DNA from: JAPOUP01 sp026708635 | GTDB lineage: Bacteria; Pseudomonadota; Alphaproteobacteria; Rhodobacterales; Rhodobacteraceae | NCBI GenBank assembly: GCA_965200115.1 | Contig: OZ241336.1 | Coordinates: 3,720,001 to 3,784,000, forward strand | Length of the DNA stretch: 64,000 nucleotides | Reading direction: 5' to 3' | Part shown: positions 26,679 to 34,973 of the stretch, piece by piece | Layout: each line of letters starts with the position of its first letter | How positions within the stretch are numbered: position 1 is the first letter of the stretch | Program-made: the position numbers and the translations under genes | Notes under the pieces: generated by a model | What the model saw: the letters and a program-made list of their open reading frames with translations, nothing else | The model's database searches: none | What the model was told of the DNA's origin: nothing

Positions 26679-26795
26679 GAGAATCCATAGATTCTCAATT
26701 TTATTTTTTTGCCAGTTTATAAGATTGCAAAGTATAGATTGCTATCATCTATAAATTAGCAATATATATTTGAGTGAGAATCTATAGGCTGGTAA
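26679..26795 (+). promoter_or_regulatory. AT-rich control region with palindromes in front of the HTH/Fic pair
   Basis: Strongly AT-rich compared with surroundings. GAGAATC-CATA-GATTCTC (26679-26696) is a perfect inverted repeat. Its left arm recurs as GAGAATCTATAG at 26776-26787. A second perfect inverted repeat ATTGCTA/TAGCAAT lies at 26738-26744 and 26757-26763. A possible promoter is TTGCAA (26725-26730) with TATAAA (26750-26755), spacing 19, so the second palindrome straddles the -10. This layout fits autorepression by the HTH protein encoded immediately downstream. Confidence 0.55.
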
Positions 26796-27257
26796 ATGTC
26801 CGTATCACGAGTCAGGCAACGACAGGCCACAGGCAAGGTCAATAACGCCGCCCGAATGGCGGATTGTCTTGAAAAACCGCTGGGCGGCTGGATCGCTGCC
26901 TTTCAGGAAGCAACTGGCATGACCGCGCCCGTGCTAGCCGACCGTCTTGGCGTGACGCGCAACAACGTTTATGGCTCTATCCGGAACGAACAGGCCGGGA
27001 CAATCTCCTTAAACCGGCTCGACAAAGTGGCCAAGGCCATGGGCGGCAGGCTCGTCTACGCGATCGTCCCGCGGGAGGGTCTGGTCGAGGAGATCGTCAT
27101 GGCCCAGGCCCGCAGGAGAGCCAGGCGCATCATCCAACGTACCCGCGCCCACATGGCCCTGGAACAACAAACCGAAGGCCTGCGTAGCCAGGAAGAGATG
27201 ATCGAAGAACTGGCGCGCGAAATCGCCGGCGAGAGGCCAAGCGACTTCTGGAAGTGA
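26796..27257 (+). CDS. Mobile mystery protein A-like HTH protein
   Basis: 153 residues with a Xre/Cro-type helix-turn-helix at about 38-72 (VLADRLGVTRNNVYGSIR followed by ISLNRLDKVAKAMGGRLVYA). The rest is basic and helical. It matches what I know of 'mobile mystery protein A', which is always paired with a Fic-domain partner B on mobile elements and behaves like the antitoxin/regulator of a toxin-antitoxin pair; that role is not proven for this family as far as I know. The final codons overlap the partner gene by 4 bp (GTGA). The palindromes upstream are its likely operators. Confidence 0.8.
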   Translation: MSVSRVRQRQATGKVNNAARMADCLEKPLGGWIAAFQEATGMTAPVLADRLGVTRNNVYGSIRNEQAGTISLNRLDKVAKAMGGRLVYAIVPREGLVEEIVMAQARRRARRIIQRTRAHMALEQQTEGLRSQEEMIEELAREIAGERPSDFWK

Positions 27258-27859
27258 TCTTGGAGCCGTATGATCCGACCGGCGCGACCCGTCCCGCGCC
27301 CGACGAGCTTCTTGGCCTCAAGGCCAGGCACATCACCACGCTCGGCGAATTGAACGAGCTTGAGGGCGAGAACATCATCGAAGGGCTGACCTGGCTGGAA
27401 CGGAGACCCAGATCTTTCGATGCGCTAACCGACGAAGCGGCGCGTGAGGTTCACAGGCGCCTGTTTGGCCAGGTCTGGGATTGGGCGGGAGTCTACCGTC
27501 GAACGGAGAAAAACATCGGTGTGCCGGTCTGGCGAATCTCAACTGATGTGCGCTCCTGCCTCGACGACGCACGATACTGGCGCGAGAACGGCACCTACGA
27601 CACGCTGGAAGCGACCGCACGCTTCCACCACAGGCTTGTCTTTATCCATCCGTTCGCGAACGGCAACGGACGCTGGGCGCGGATCATGGCGGATGTCTAC
27701 CTGGCCACGATCGATTCCGGCACCTTCCTGGACTGGTCAGGTGGCGGCACACTCACCGCCGAAAGCGATCACCGCGCACGCTATATCGCGGCGTTGCGGG
27801 CGGCGGACGGGTACGAGTTTGGGCCGCTGATCGAGTTGGTAAGAGCGATCTCCGAATAA
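27254..27859 (+). CDS. Mobile mystery protein B-like Fic/Doc protein
   Basis: 201 residues starting at a GTG that overlaps the stop of the HTH gene. The Fic-fold motif HPFANGNGRWAR lies at residues 132-143. Canonical AMPylating Fic proteins have Asp/Glu where this has Asn136; an Asn here is, to my knowledge, normal in this subfamily, so the acidic metal ligand is absent and the reaction may differ. The N-terminal GLKARHITTLGELNELE segment is typical of the family. Predicted nucleotidyl- or phosphotransferase toxin kept in check by the upstream HTH protein. Flanked on both sides by transposase debris. Confidence 0.82.
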   Translation: MILEPYDPTGATRPAPDELLGLKARHITTLGELNELEGENIIEGLTWLERRPRSFDALTDEAAREVHRRLFGQVWDWAGVYRRTEKNIGVPVWRISTDVRSCLDDARYWRENGTYDTLEATARFHHRLVFIHPFANGNGRWARIMADVYLATIDSGTFLDWSGGGTLTAESDHRARYIAALRAADGYEFGPLIELVRAISE

Positions 27860-28519
27860 ATGAACGGGAAAGCAGGTGACGATCGGTTCCACCGAACTCC
27901 GCTTGCCCCGTGCGCCGCCGCACCGAGCGCCTTCGCCCGCGCCTGGCCGTAAACCGCCGCGAGCCTTACCCTGCCGCCGGACGGAAAAATACCCCGCCGT
28001 GAGATATCCGCCCCCGGGGCGTTCAAGCGGGACGATACATGCCGCGACGCCGGATCCCGGAAGCATGAGATAATTTCATGGGAAGTGGGGCGATTGAAGG
28101 GAAGGGGAATGTTGGTTTATATTGACATAACTCAACATTTTTGGAGTTTCGATACTTATCGAGATAGACTGATGATTCATTGCTGCGACAATTCCGACAT
28201 CAACCGGATAGCCTGCAAGTTAGAGTGTTTCGTGAGTTAGGCCGTCTGTTTGGGCAGGAAAGTGGGAAGCGTGGTTCGCAAGGGCCTCGGACCGGGCGAT
28301 TACTGGAACCTCCGCCCTTGTGAATGCGGCGGTAATGGGAGGCAATCAGTGGCGCAGTAGCGCTTGATCGAAAATCACCCCCGCTGTCTGAAAACCGAAT
28401 AGATGTTGTTGCCCGGCTTGATTGCCAATATCGCTTAACGGGTTCCCTAAAGACCCGGTCCGCTAGCCTCGATTCCCAACGACCGAAAATGATGTGAATC
28501 CGGCTGGGTTGGGATCCGA
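27860..28519. other. Non-coding stretch between the Fic gene and an IS
   Basis: 660 bp. No gene recognized. It contains an isolated operator-like palindrome at 28108-28139 (separate entry). The last part may be the end of the downstream IS element, but no terminal repeat was identified. Confidence 0.4.
28108..28139. promoter_or_regulatory. Orphan operator-like palindrome
   Basis: AATGTTG (28108-28114) pairs with CAACATT (28133-28139), and the inner TTAT/ATAA pair continues the symmetry, giving 11 of 13 matched positions around an ATTGAC centre. It sits in a locally AT-rich patch. No gene begins close by on either strand, so whatever it controlled is probably gone. Confidence 0.35.
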
Positions 28520-30220
28520 TCACAGGAAGCTGATCCGCAGCCGTCGGTTCCCGAGCCACGGCACGGCGATGTCGGTTTCGTCGTATGAGGCGTTGGGGAG
28601 GAACGGGTTGTTCGCCCGGCGTCCGAGCCGGACGTCGATGCCGCCGTCGCTGATCGTGACGTCGGCCGGCGCCTTGACGAAGTTCCGGGACGGCGTGCGG
28701 GCCTTCGCGTTCCGCCTGCCGTTGCCGGGGCGGACGGCCAGCAGCCGGTACAGGCCGCTCGCCATGAGCGTTAGCTGGAGGTCAGGGTCGACCTTCATCG
28801 GCACCGCCGCGGACAGCGCGTCCATGTGGAAGAGGTCGATGGCGTCGGCGATGGCGTTCTCGATGACCATGCGCCGGGCGTAGCGGTCGACGGGCCGGCT
28901 CGCGGAGGTTCCCGTCTGGTTGGCCAGCGGAAGGGTCGGCCGCTCGTGGCCCAGACCGCGCACGGCGAGCTGGCGGACGTCGCCCGGATAGCCGGAGATC
29001 CGGACGCGCCGGTCAAGGACCCGGGGCGTCCGGTAGATGCGCCCGACGTTGGTGAGACGCACCTGCCTCCAGTCGCTCTCCGGACAGGCGGCGATGGCGT
29101 CGAGCGGCGATCCGGAGCGCCTGCGCAGCGTCAGGAAGTCGATTCCCATCGCGTCGGTCCGCGCGGGACTGGCATGGGTCGTCAGCCGGGAATCGAACAC
29201 CAGTTCCCTGGGCGGGCCGGCGTTGCGCTCCTCCCAGAACTCGATGAAGCGGAGGACCCCGTCGTTCTGGCTCCCCTTCCGGACCCGGGCGTTGGCGCAG
29301 ACGAGCGGGCGGGCGTCGGCGTCGCGGGCGCGGAAGGCGGGGATGCCCTTCTGCCTGCGGCTCCGCCTGGAGACGCAGTGCCTTTCCACCGGCGCCTCCG
29401 GGTCCCTGCCGCGTCAGGGGATGGTGTGGAAGTCGAGGTCGAAGGAGCCGTCGCCGCCGAGGTCGGTCTCCAGGCCGTTCAGCGCCCGGTGCCAGCGGTC
29501 CATGAGGCCGGCGCACAGCTTCGGGTCGACACGCCCGGAATACTCGGTCAGGCTCGAGCGCCTGGGCATGACGTTGAGCCCGGCGAACAGGGCGATGCCG
29601 GGATCGAGGATGTCCGCCATGACATGCGGCGGTCTTCCGATCCCCCAGAGCTTCAGCGCCAGCAGCGCCCGGAAGGCGTGGCCCGCCGGGATCATCCCGC
29701 TGCCCGGCATGCCGCTGTCGCCGACGGTCCGGTCGAGGTCGAGCCGGACGAGGTCGGGGACGAACGGGAACAGCCCGCCGAACCCGGTGCGCGGGCGCCG
29801 CGGGGCAGCCTCCCGCTCGCCGGGCGACCGGCGCGGCAGCTTGCCGATGCCGTTCCCGCGGAGGACGCGCCTCACGGTCGTCGTTCCGGCGGGAATCCCC
29901 TCCTCCACGAGCTTCCGGCCGATCTCCCCGACCGAGAGCGCGGCGGTCCCGCGGAGCTCCAGGATCCGTCGGTCCCGCCGCAGCCTGAGGGGCTCCTCGG
30001 GGTTCGCCCTCGGGCCCGGCCCGCGCTCGGCGAAGAACGGGGACAGGTCGGGGTTGCCGCGCAGCCTCGCGCGGAGGTTGCGGAAGGAGCCGAGGCCGTA
30101 GCCGAAGCGCTCCGCGACCGTCCCGGCCTCCAGGCCCTCGAGGAAGTGGGCCCTGAGGGCCTCGTACTGGAGATGGGTGCGGGATTCGGGCTTGCGGAAG
30201 AGTTCGGCCAGGTCGGTCAT
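28520..30220 (-). pseudogene. IS4-superfamily DDE transposase split by one in-frame TGA
   Basis: Read on the minus strand from ATG 30220 the product is an N-terminal HTH region (about 1-140) and the first catalytic Asp in GDGSFDLDFHTIP, then TGA at 29416-29414. The same frame continues without further interruption to 28520 with HCVSRRSRRQKGIPAF, LVFDSRLTTH (second Asp) and YARRMVIENAIADAI, which shows the Y-(2)-R-(3)-E signature around the catalytic Glu. Restoring one codon would give about 566 residues. A GTG at 29389 could start a separate C-terminal ORF, but a single nonsense mutation is simpler. Another ATG at 30265 is possible. No terminal inverted repeats were found. Confidence 0.8.
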
Positions 30221-30614
30221 GACGATACAGGTGGTTTGAAAACTTGTTCCACCATAATGCATGATACATCCCGCCGCAGGCCGGAATTGCGTGGACATGT
30301 GCCGGAAGTGCCGACCGACGCCGCGTTTTGGCCGTAAAAGACTGGATCGGTGGCTATTAATGCTGGCGGGAGGACGTGGAAGCCCCGGCCCGGCGCCAGG
30401 CGGGCGTCCGCGTCGCGCTTCGGTGTATAGCATTGGTTTTTGTTACCAATAACCGTCAATGAGATGATAGAGTGCCGGCCGGGACGGGATTGCCGGGGCG
30501 CCGGTTCGCCAAAGGAGATCGTTTCAGGGGCCGCTCGCCAGACGGTGCCAGGTCAGACCGCCGATCGGGGCACGTCGGCAGACTCACATGAATTGCCATC
30601 GTTGGGAATCGAGG
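30221..30614. other. Intergenic region after the IS4-type transposase gene
   Basis: About 390 bp with no supported gene. A plus-strand frame of 107 codons (30440-30763) runs through it but overlaps the better-supported secreted protein on the other strand and shows no motif. Confidence 0.4.
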
Positions 30615-31064
30615 CTAGCAATCTGGCGTCATTCGGCCTTCATGAAACCTCATTGCACGAAGTGAATCCGGAGTTGCCGAACATTCATGATTTGAAGTTT
30701 GAGGGGACGGAACTGCAATCCACCCATTTGACGAAACACCGATCCATGTACACTGAATCCTGACTTTGCATTCGCAGGCATGTCCCCAATTTTCCTGCAT
30801 GGTGGCCAGGAGGTTGCTCTGGGATTCATTCAAGTTGTCCGGATCGAGTGAATTTAAATCACGATCCGACCAGCGCGGAAATCCGTCTGAAACCTGCATT
30901 TCACAGTTTTTCCTGGCCTCGCTGTAGATGAAGGCAAAACCGCATGTCCAGACAGGGTCGCCATACCAGTGTTCACAAAGCGAAACCCTGTCCGCTGACG
31001 CAGTACCGGTGCCAAAAAGGAACAGAACAACGGACAATGTAGCGAACATTGTGTTCTTTGGCAT
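30615..31064 (-). CDS. Small secreted cysteine-rich protein, unknown function
   Basis: 149 residues with a convincing signal peptide (MPKNTMFATLSVVLFLFGTG then TASA, cleavage near residue 24). The mature part has eight cysteines, consistent with disulfides, and an aromatic-rich EHWYGDPVWTCGFAF region. AGAGGA lies about nine bases before the ATG, which supports expression. I do not recognize the family. It sits at the edge of the IS-rich segment and its codon use is less GC-biased than the flanking housekeeping genes, so acquisition by transfer is plausible. Confidence 0.6.
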   Translation of the reverse strand: MPKNTMFATLSVVLFLFGTGTASADRVSLCEHWYGDPVWTCGFAFIYSEARKNCEMQVSDGFPRWSDRDLNSLDPDNLNESQSNLLATMQENWGHACECKVRIQCTWIGVSSNGWIAVPSPQTSNHECSATPDSLRAMRFHEGRMTPDC

Positions 31065-31160
31065 CTTGCTATCCTCTTTTGTGTGTCTGCAGTTGGTATA
31101 TTGTTCATGAATTACAGCGTATTGTCAAGGCGCTAATATAGTTGAGCCTCTTGCAGAACT

Positions 31161-31199
31161 CCGCGGTCGAGCGGTTTTTTCCCGCGAAGCGGGCTTTTT
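31161..31199 (+). terminator. Tandem terminator-like hairpins on the plus strand
   Basis: CCGC-GGTCGA-GCGG followed by TTTTTT (31162-31180), then CCCGC-GAA-GCGGG-C followed by TTTTT (31181-31199). Both have the form of intrinsic terminators for plus-strand transcription. No plus-strand gene is seen upstream, so they may end an unannotated small RNA or be relics. On the minus strand (direction of eno) there are A-runs instead. Confidence 0.45.
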
Positions 31200-31200
31200 C

Positions 31201-31228
31201 GACGGCTCGGCCTGGATATGGAGCCGTC
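31201..31228 (-). terminator. Hairpin just after eno
   Basis: GACGGCTC (31201-31208) pairs perfectly with GAGCCGTC (31221-31228) around a 12-nt loop, 11 bp beyond the eno stop codon in eno's direction. It lacks a following U-tract on that strand, so it may stabilise the 3' end rather than terminate. Confidence 0.35.
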
Positions 31229-31239
31229 CATCCGGTATG

Positions 31240-32517
31240 TTACCTGAGGACTGAACGGCCCGCGTACCTGGCCGTTTCGCCCAGTATTTCCTCAATCCGT
31301 ATCAACTGGTTATATTTCGCGAGCCTGTCGGAGCGGGCGAGTGATCCGGTTTTTATCTGGCCACATCCCGTCGCGACGGCGAGATCGGCTATTGTCGAGT
31401 CCTCGGTTTCCCCTGAGCGGTGCGACATTACGGTGGTGAAACCTGCCTGACTGGCCATGTCGACCGCCCGGAGCGTTTCCGAAAGCGTTCCGATCTGGTT
31501 GGGCTTTACGAGCATTGAATTGGCGCAGCCCTTGGCAATGCCTTCGGACAGCCGCGAGGGATTGGTGACGAACAGATCATCGCCCACAAGCTGGATTTTC
31601 TCTCCCAGCGCGTCGGTCAGGGCTTTCCAGCCCTCCCAGTCATCCTCCGAGCAGCCATCCTCCACTGACAGGATGGGATAGTCGGAGCAGAGCCTTTCAA
31701 TATACGCGACATTCTCTTCCGGAGAAAGGGACATACCCTCGCCCCGAAGTTCGTACCGCCCTTCCCGGAAATATTCCGTGGACGCGCAGTCCAGCGCCAG
31801 CATGAATTCCTTTCCCGGGGAGAACCCGGCCATTTCGACGCTCTTGAGAACGAAGTCCAGCGCCTCGCGTGTGGAAGTGATATTCGGTGCGAAGCCGCCT
31901 TCGTCCCCGACACCGGTGCTGAGCCCGGCCCCGGAAAGTTCATTTTTCAGCACATGGAACACTTCCGCTCCCCACCTTACGGCATCCCGTAGCGTAGGCG
32001 CTCCGACCGGCATGATCATGAATTCCTGAATATCGATTGGATTGTCCGCGTGCTCGCCGCCATTGATTATGTTCATCATCGGGACGGGCAATATCCTTGC
32101 GGTTTCACCGCCCAGATAGCGGTAGAGAGGCAGCGCACTGCACTCGGCGGCGGCCTTGGCCGTGGCGAGACTGACGCCGAGAACCGCATTGGCGCCGAGG
32201 CGACCCTTGTTGGAAGTGCCATCAAGCTCGGCCAGTGCGCCATCTATGGTTTCCTGGTCCGTCGCGTCAAATCTCCCCACAAGCAATTCGGCTATTTCGC
32301 TATTTACCGAGGCAACCGCCTCAAGCACGCCCTTTCCGCCATATCGCAGGCTGTCGCCGTCGCGCTTCTCGACCGCTTCATGCGCGCCCGTCGAGGCCCC
32401 GGACGGTACCGCCGCGCGCCCCATGCTGCCGTCCTCCAGCAATACATCGACTTCGACGGTTGGGTTGCCACGGCTGTCCAGGATTTCCCGGGCATTGATT
32501 TCGACGATCGTGCTCAT
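31240..32517 (-). CDS. eno: Enolase
   Basis: Converts 2-phosphoglycerate to phosphoenolpyruvate. The 425-residue protein has the N-terminal REILDSRGNPTVEVDV motif, metal and substrate residues in GDEGGFAPN, SVEDGCSEDDWEGW and VGDDLFVTN, and the C-terminal MLVKPNQIGTLSET and SHRSGETED signatures. ATG 32517 (MSTIVEINAREIL) has GAGG upstream; the frame is open four codons further. It stands alone here, 19 kb from ftsB-pdhABC, with which it is often contiguous in relatives. Function is certain. Confidence 0.97.
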   Translation of the reverse strand: MSTIVEINAREILDSRGNPTVEVDVLLEDGSMGRAAVPSGASTGAHEAVEKRDGDSLRYGGKGVLEAVASVNSEIAELLVGRFDATDQETIDGALAELDGTSNKGRLGANAVLGVSLATAKAAAECSALPLYRYLGGETARILPVPMMNIINGGEHADNPIDIQEFMIMPVGAPTLRDAVRWGAEVFHVLKNELSGAGLSTGVGDEGGFAPNITSTREALDFVLKSVEMAGFSPGKEFMLALDCASTEYFREGRYELRGEGMSLSPEENVAYIERLCSDYPILSVEDGCSEDDWEGWKALTDALGEKIQLVGDDLFVTNPSRLSEGIAKGCANSMLVKPNQIGTLSETLRAVDMASQAGFTTVMSHRSGETEDSTIADLAVATGCGQIKTGSLARSDRLAKYNQLIRIEEILGETARYAGRSVLR

Positions 32518-32961
32518 AAAAGGCCTCATTTCAGGGATTCGGATAGTTTATATCAGGTGGATCCACTCCAGACCAAGGTCATCACGGGCTGGAGTCGCCG
32601 GTTGACCGGTTGAATCGAGTCCGACAGGGTATCGCCTGTCGCTGGAGTTCAACCTGGCGGCGCCGAGCTTCCCGGCGATTCCGTCAAGCGGGACCTACCC
32701 GGAAGATAGAATTGCGGTCACGGATAATCGGGCAGGGTTTCGCTGACATATGTTTCGCCTCTGACTGTCCGGGCGGTTCCGGTTTTCCCCCAAGACCGGA
32801 TTGCTGGGTTGGCTCTCCATCAAACTGACCGAGGGGCCATGCGCTTCCTCGAGGGATGAAGAATTCAGGTTAGGGCCTGTCAGGGTCGATGCCGTGTAAA
32901 AAAAGGGGGCGCATTCCCTGGGCGCGGGGGCCAATTCGACCGGGTTCCGCGCTTCCTGTTG
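32518..32961. other. Intergenic region upstream of eno
   Basis: 444 bp containing the eno promoter region and the 3' flank of the broken EamA gene. No gene or regulatory motif recognized. Confidence 0.4.
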
Positions 32962-33866
32962 TCAGCTAGGTGATTGCCGCCGCGCTTCATCCGGCAGCGC
33001 CTTCACCTGACGTTCCCGCCGCAATACGAACAGGCCAGAGCTCACGATGATCGCGGCGCCCGCGAGAGTGGTGAATTCCGGTCGCTCACCAAACACGGCG
33101 ACAGCGATTGCCAGCGCGAACAGTATACGGAAATATCGGTATGGTATGACAAGAGAGATGTCCGCATGCCGAACCGCCGAGGTGATGGTGTAGTACGCCA
33201 CGATAAGCGATACGGTCGCGCCGGCTAGAGCCAGACGGCGTCGCGCCCGTCCGGCAGGACAGCGCTTCCGGTGACCGCCATGAGCGCCGCGCCGACCGGG
33301 ACAAGCGCACCGAGGCCCCACAATGAAACCTGCAGCGTTGTCGCCTCGTCCGGCACGAGACGGGTGAACACATCCCGCGCCGCCATCCCGAATGCGGCGC
33401 CGACGGAAAACAGGACACCGGCCGTTACGGCGACATCTTGTGGTCCAAGAATCAGCATCACACCGCAAAACCCCACGCCGATGGCGAACCAACGTCTGGG
33501 ACCCACGCTTTCGCCCAGGAGCGCCGCCGCGCAGGCCGTCGCAATAAGGGGGGTTGATTGGTTTATCGCCACGACCAGCGATAGGGGCACCAGCGCCAGG
33601 GCGGACACCATACAGACCGTCCCGAAGACTTCAGCCAGGTTTCTCAGTACGACGCCTCTGGAATGGATTAGCGGAGAGTATAGCCGCTCTCCGGCCGCGC
33701 GGACCAAAACGGCGAAAAAGATCGTTCCTCCCGCCGACGTGATGAGGATTACCTCCGCGACGGGAACGGTTTGGGTTGCGAGTTTGATGAACATATCCGT
33801 CGCGGCAAACGCCGCCATCGACGTCAGCATCAGGCCGATGGCTCGTAGGGATCGCGGAGCGTTCAC
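32962..33866 (-). pseudogene. EamA-family (DMT superfamily) transporter, frameshifted
   Basis: The first 214 codons (ATG 33866) give six to seven membrane helices of an EamA exporter, for example TSMAAFAATDMFIKL and GVMLILGPQDVAV, then hit TAG at 33225-33227 after GRDAVWL. The other frame resumes exactly there with LALAGATVSLIVAYYTITSA and ISLVIPYRYFRILFALAIAV, ending at 32962 with the usual conserved ER.E...LAGAAIIVSSG tail. One net base is missing near CTGGCTCTAGCC. The intact protein would have about 300 residues and ten helices. The ATG overlaps the stop of the Fur-family gene by 4 bp, so the broken gene is still translationally coupled. Sequencing error is the alternative to inactivation. 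Confidence 0.82.
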
Positions 33867-34282
33867 TCCATCCCCTGTTTCAGGGGCACTCCGTATAGTT
33901 CAAGTCGATGTCCTTTAAGCCGAAAGCCCAGTTTTTCGGCGATTCGTACCTGCAGGGCCTCGATTTCAGGGTCGACGAACTCGATCACATCGCCCGACTG
34001 AAGATCGATCAGGTGATCATGGTGATCGCGGTCAGCGGTCTCGTAACGTGCGCGACCGTCACCGAACTCGTGCTTCTCCAGTATTCCCGCCTCCTCGAAC
34101 AGTTTCACCGTCCTGTAGACTGTGGCGATGGAAATCCGGGGGTCATTTGCGCTTGCGCGGCCATGGAGCTCCTCGACGTCCGGGTGATCTTCGGACTCAT
34201 CAAGTACGGCGGCAATGATCCTGCGCTGATCGGTCATCCGCAGCTGCTTCGATTCGCATCGTTCCAGGATCGACTCGCTCAT
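33863..34282 (-). CDS. fur: Fur-family metal-responsive repressor
   Basis: 139-residue regulator with an N-terminal winged helix (TDQRRIIAAVLDESEDHPDVEELH...ISIATVYRTVKLFEEAGIL) and a metal-binding/dimerisation part (DHHDHLIDLQSGDVIEFVD). It has the HHDHL regulatory-site histidines but no C-terminal CxxC zinc site, a pattern seen in alphaproteobacterial Fur/Mur proteins, so it may sense iron or manganese. The ATG follows an AT-containing leader. Its stop overlaps the start of the EamA transporter gene (ATGA). An alternative label would be Zur or Irr; Irr's haem motif is not seen. Confidence 0.88.
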   Translation of the reverse strand: MSESILERCESKQLRMTDQRRIIAAVLDESEDHPDVEELHGRASANDPRISIATVYRTVKLFEEAGILEKHEFGDGRARYETADRDHHDHLIDLQSGDVIEFVDPEIEALQVRIAEKLGFRLKGHRLELYGVPLKQGME

Positions 34283-34973
34283 ATTGATTTCCTATGCCTC
34301 GGTTCCCGTGAATGCCAGATCGAATCGGATTCCTCACAGTGGTCTGAATTTGCGCCTTAATATCCTTGCGCTCGGGTCATGGCTGACACTATGGCAGCGA
34401 ACCGATCACGAACCCAGGATCATACCCGCCCGTCAGGGGAATAGAATAGACATTCGTCTCACCAAGCGAAATGACCTGCGAGGCGGGGCGGGAAGAGGCT
34501 GCGCTCCAACAGACGCGGTTGATCCTTTTCGACGCCCGCCCTATCGGCCATGACTTCCGGAAGTGCCGGTTACATTCGCCCGAGAGGCAATTGATACGGT
34601 CAATATAACCATAGGAGCGACGTAGGCCTGGATCCGGTTCTTATATCATTGGCTACCTCCTTCGGACTGATTTTCCTCCGGATTCGCGACTGGCCGCGGG
34701 CGTGCTGAAACGGAGGCTGCGCCAAGTCTTCTGCCGCGTCGTCCTGGTAGTCTCGCCGGGCGATTCATGACTATGCTGTCTCGCAGGCACGCCGGCTATC
34801 CGTGGCGGGTTCGCGTGAGGTGCGTTCCGGCGTCCTGTCCAGATCGCCGTCCCATGAATGGGATCGTCCGACGCAGGAAATTCGGTGTCGGGGTTGCTGA
34901 CCGAGCGGTGCGTGCGATTTCCGGAATCCCCGAAGCGCGGGAGCCAGCTCTGCCGTTCCGTGCGTAAGGAGGT
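34283..34973. other. Intergenic region fur-like to EamA transporter
   Basis: 691 bp between divergent genes. No gene, RNA or clear operator recognized. It must include the fur-like promoter. Minus-strand frames at 34653-35051 overlap the transporter start and lack motifs. Confidence 0.4.

Noticed and set aside
30440..30763. Plus-strand 107-codon frame next to the IS4-type element
   Set aside because: No motif, no good ribosome-binding site, and overlaps the signal-peptide protein on the other strand.
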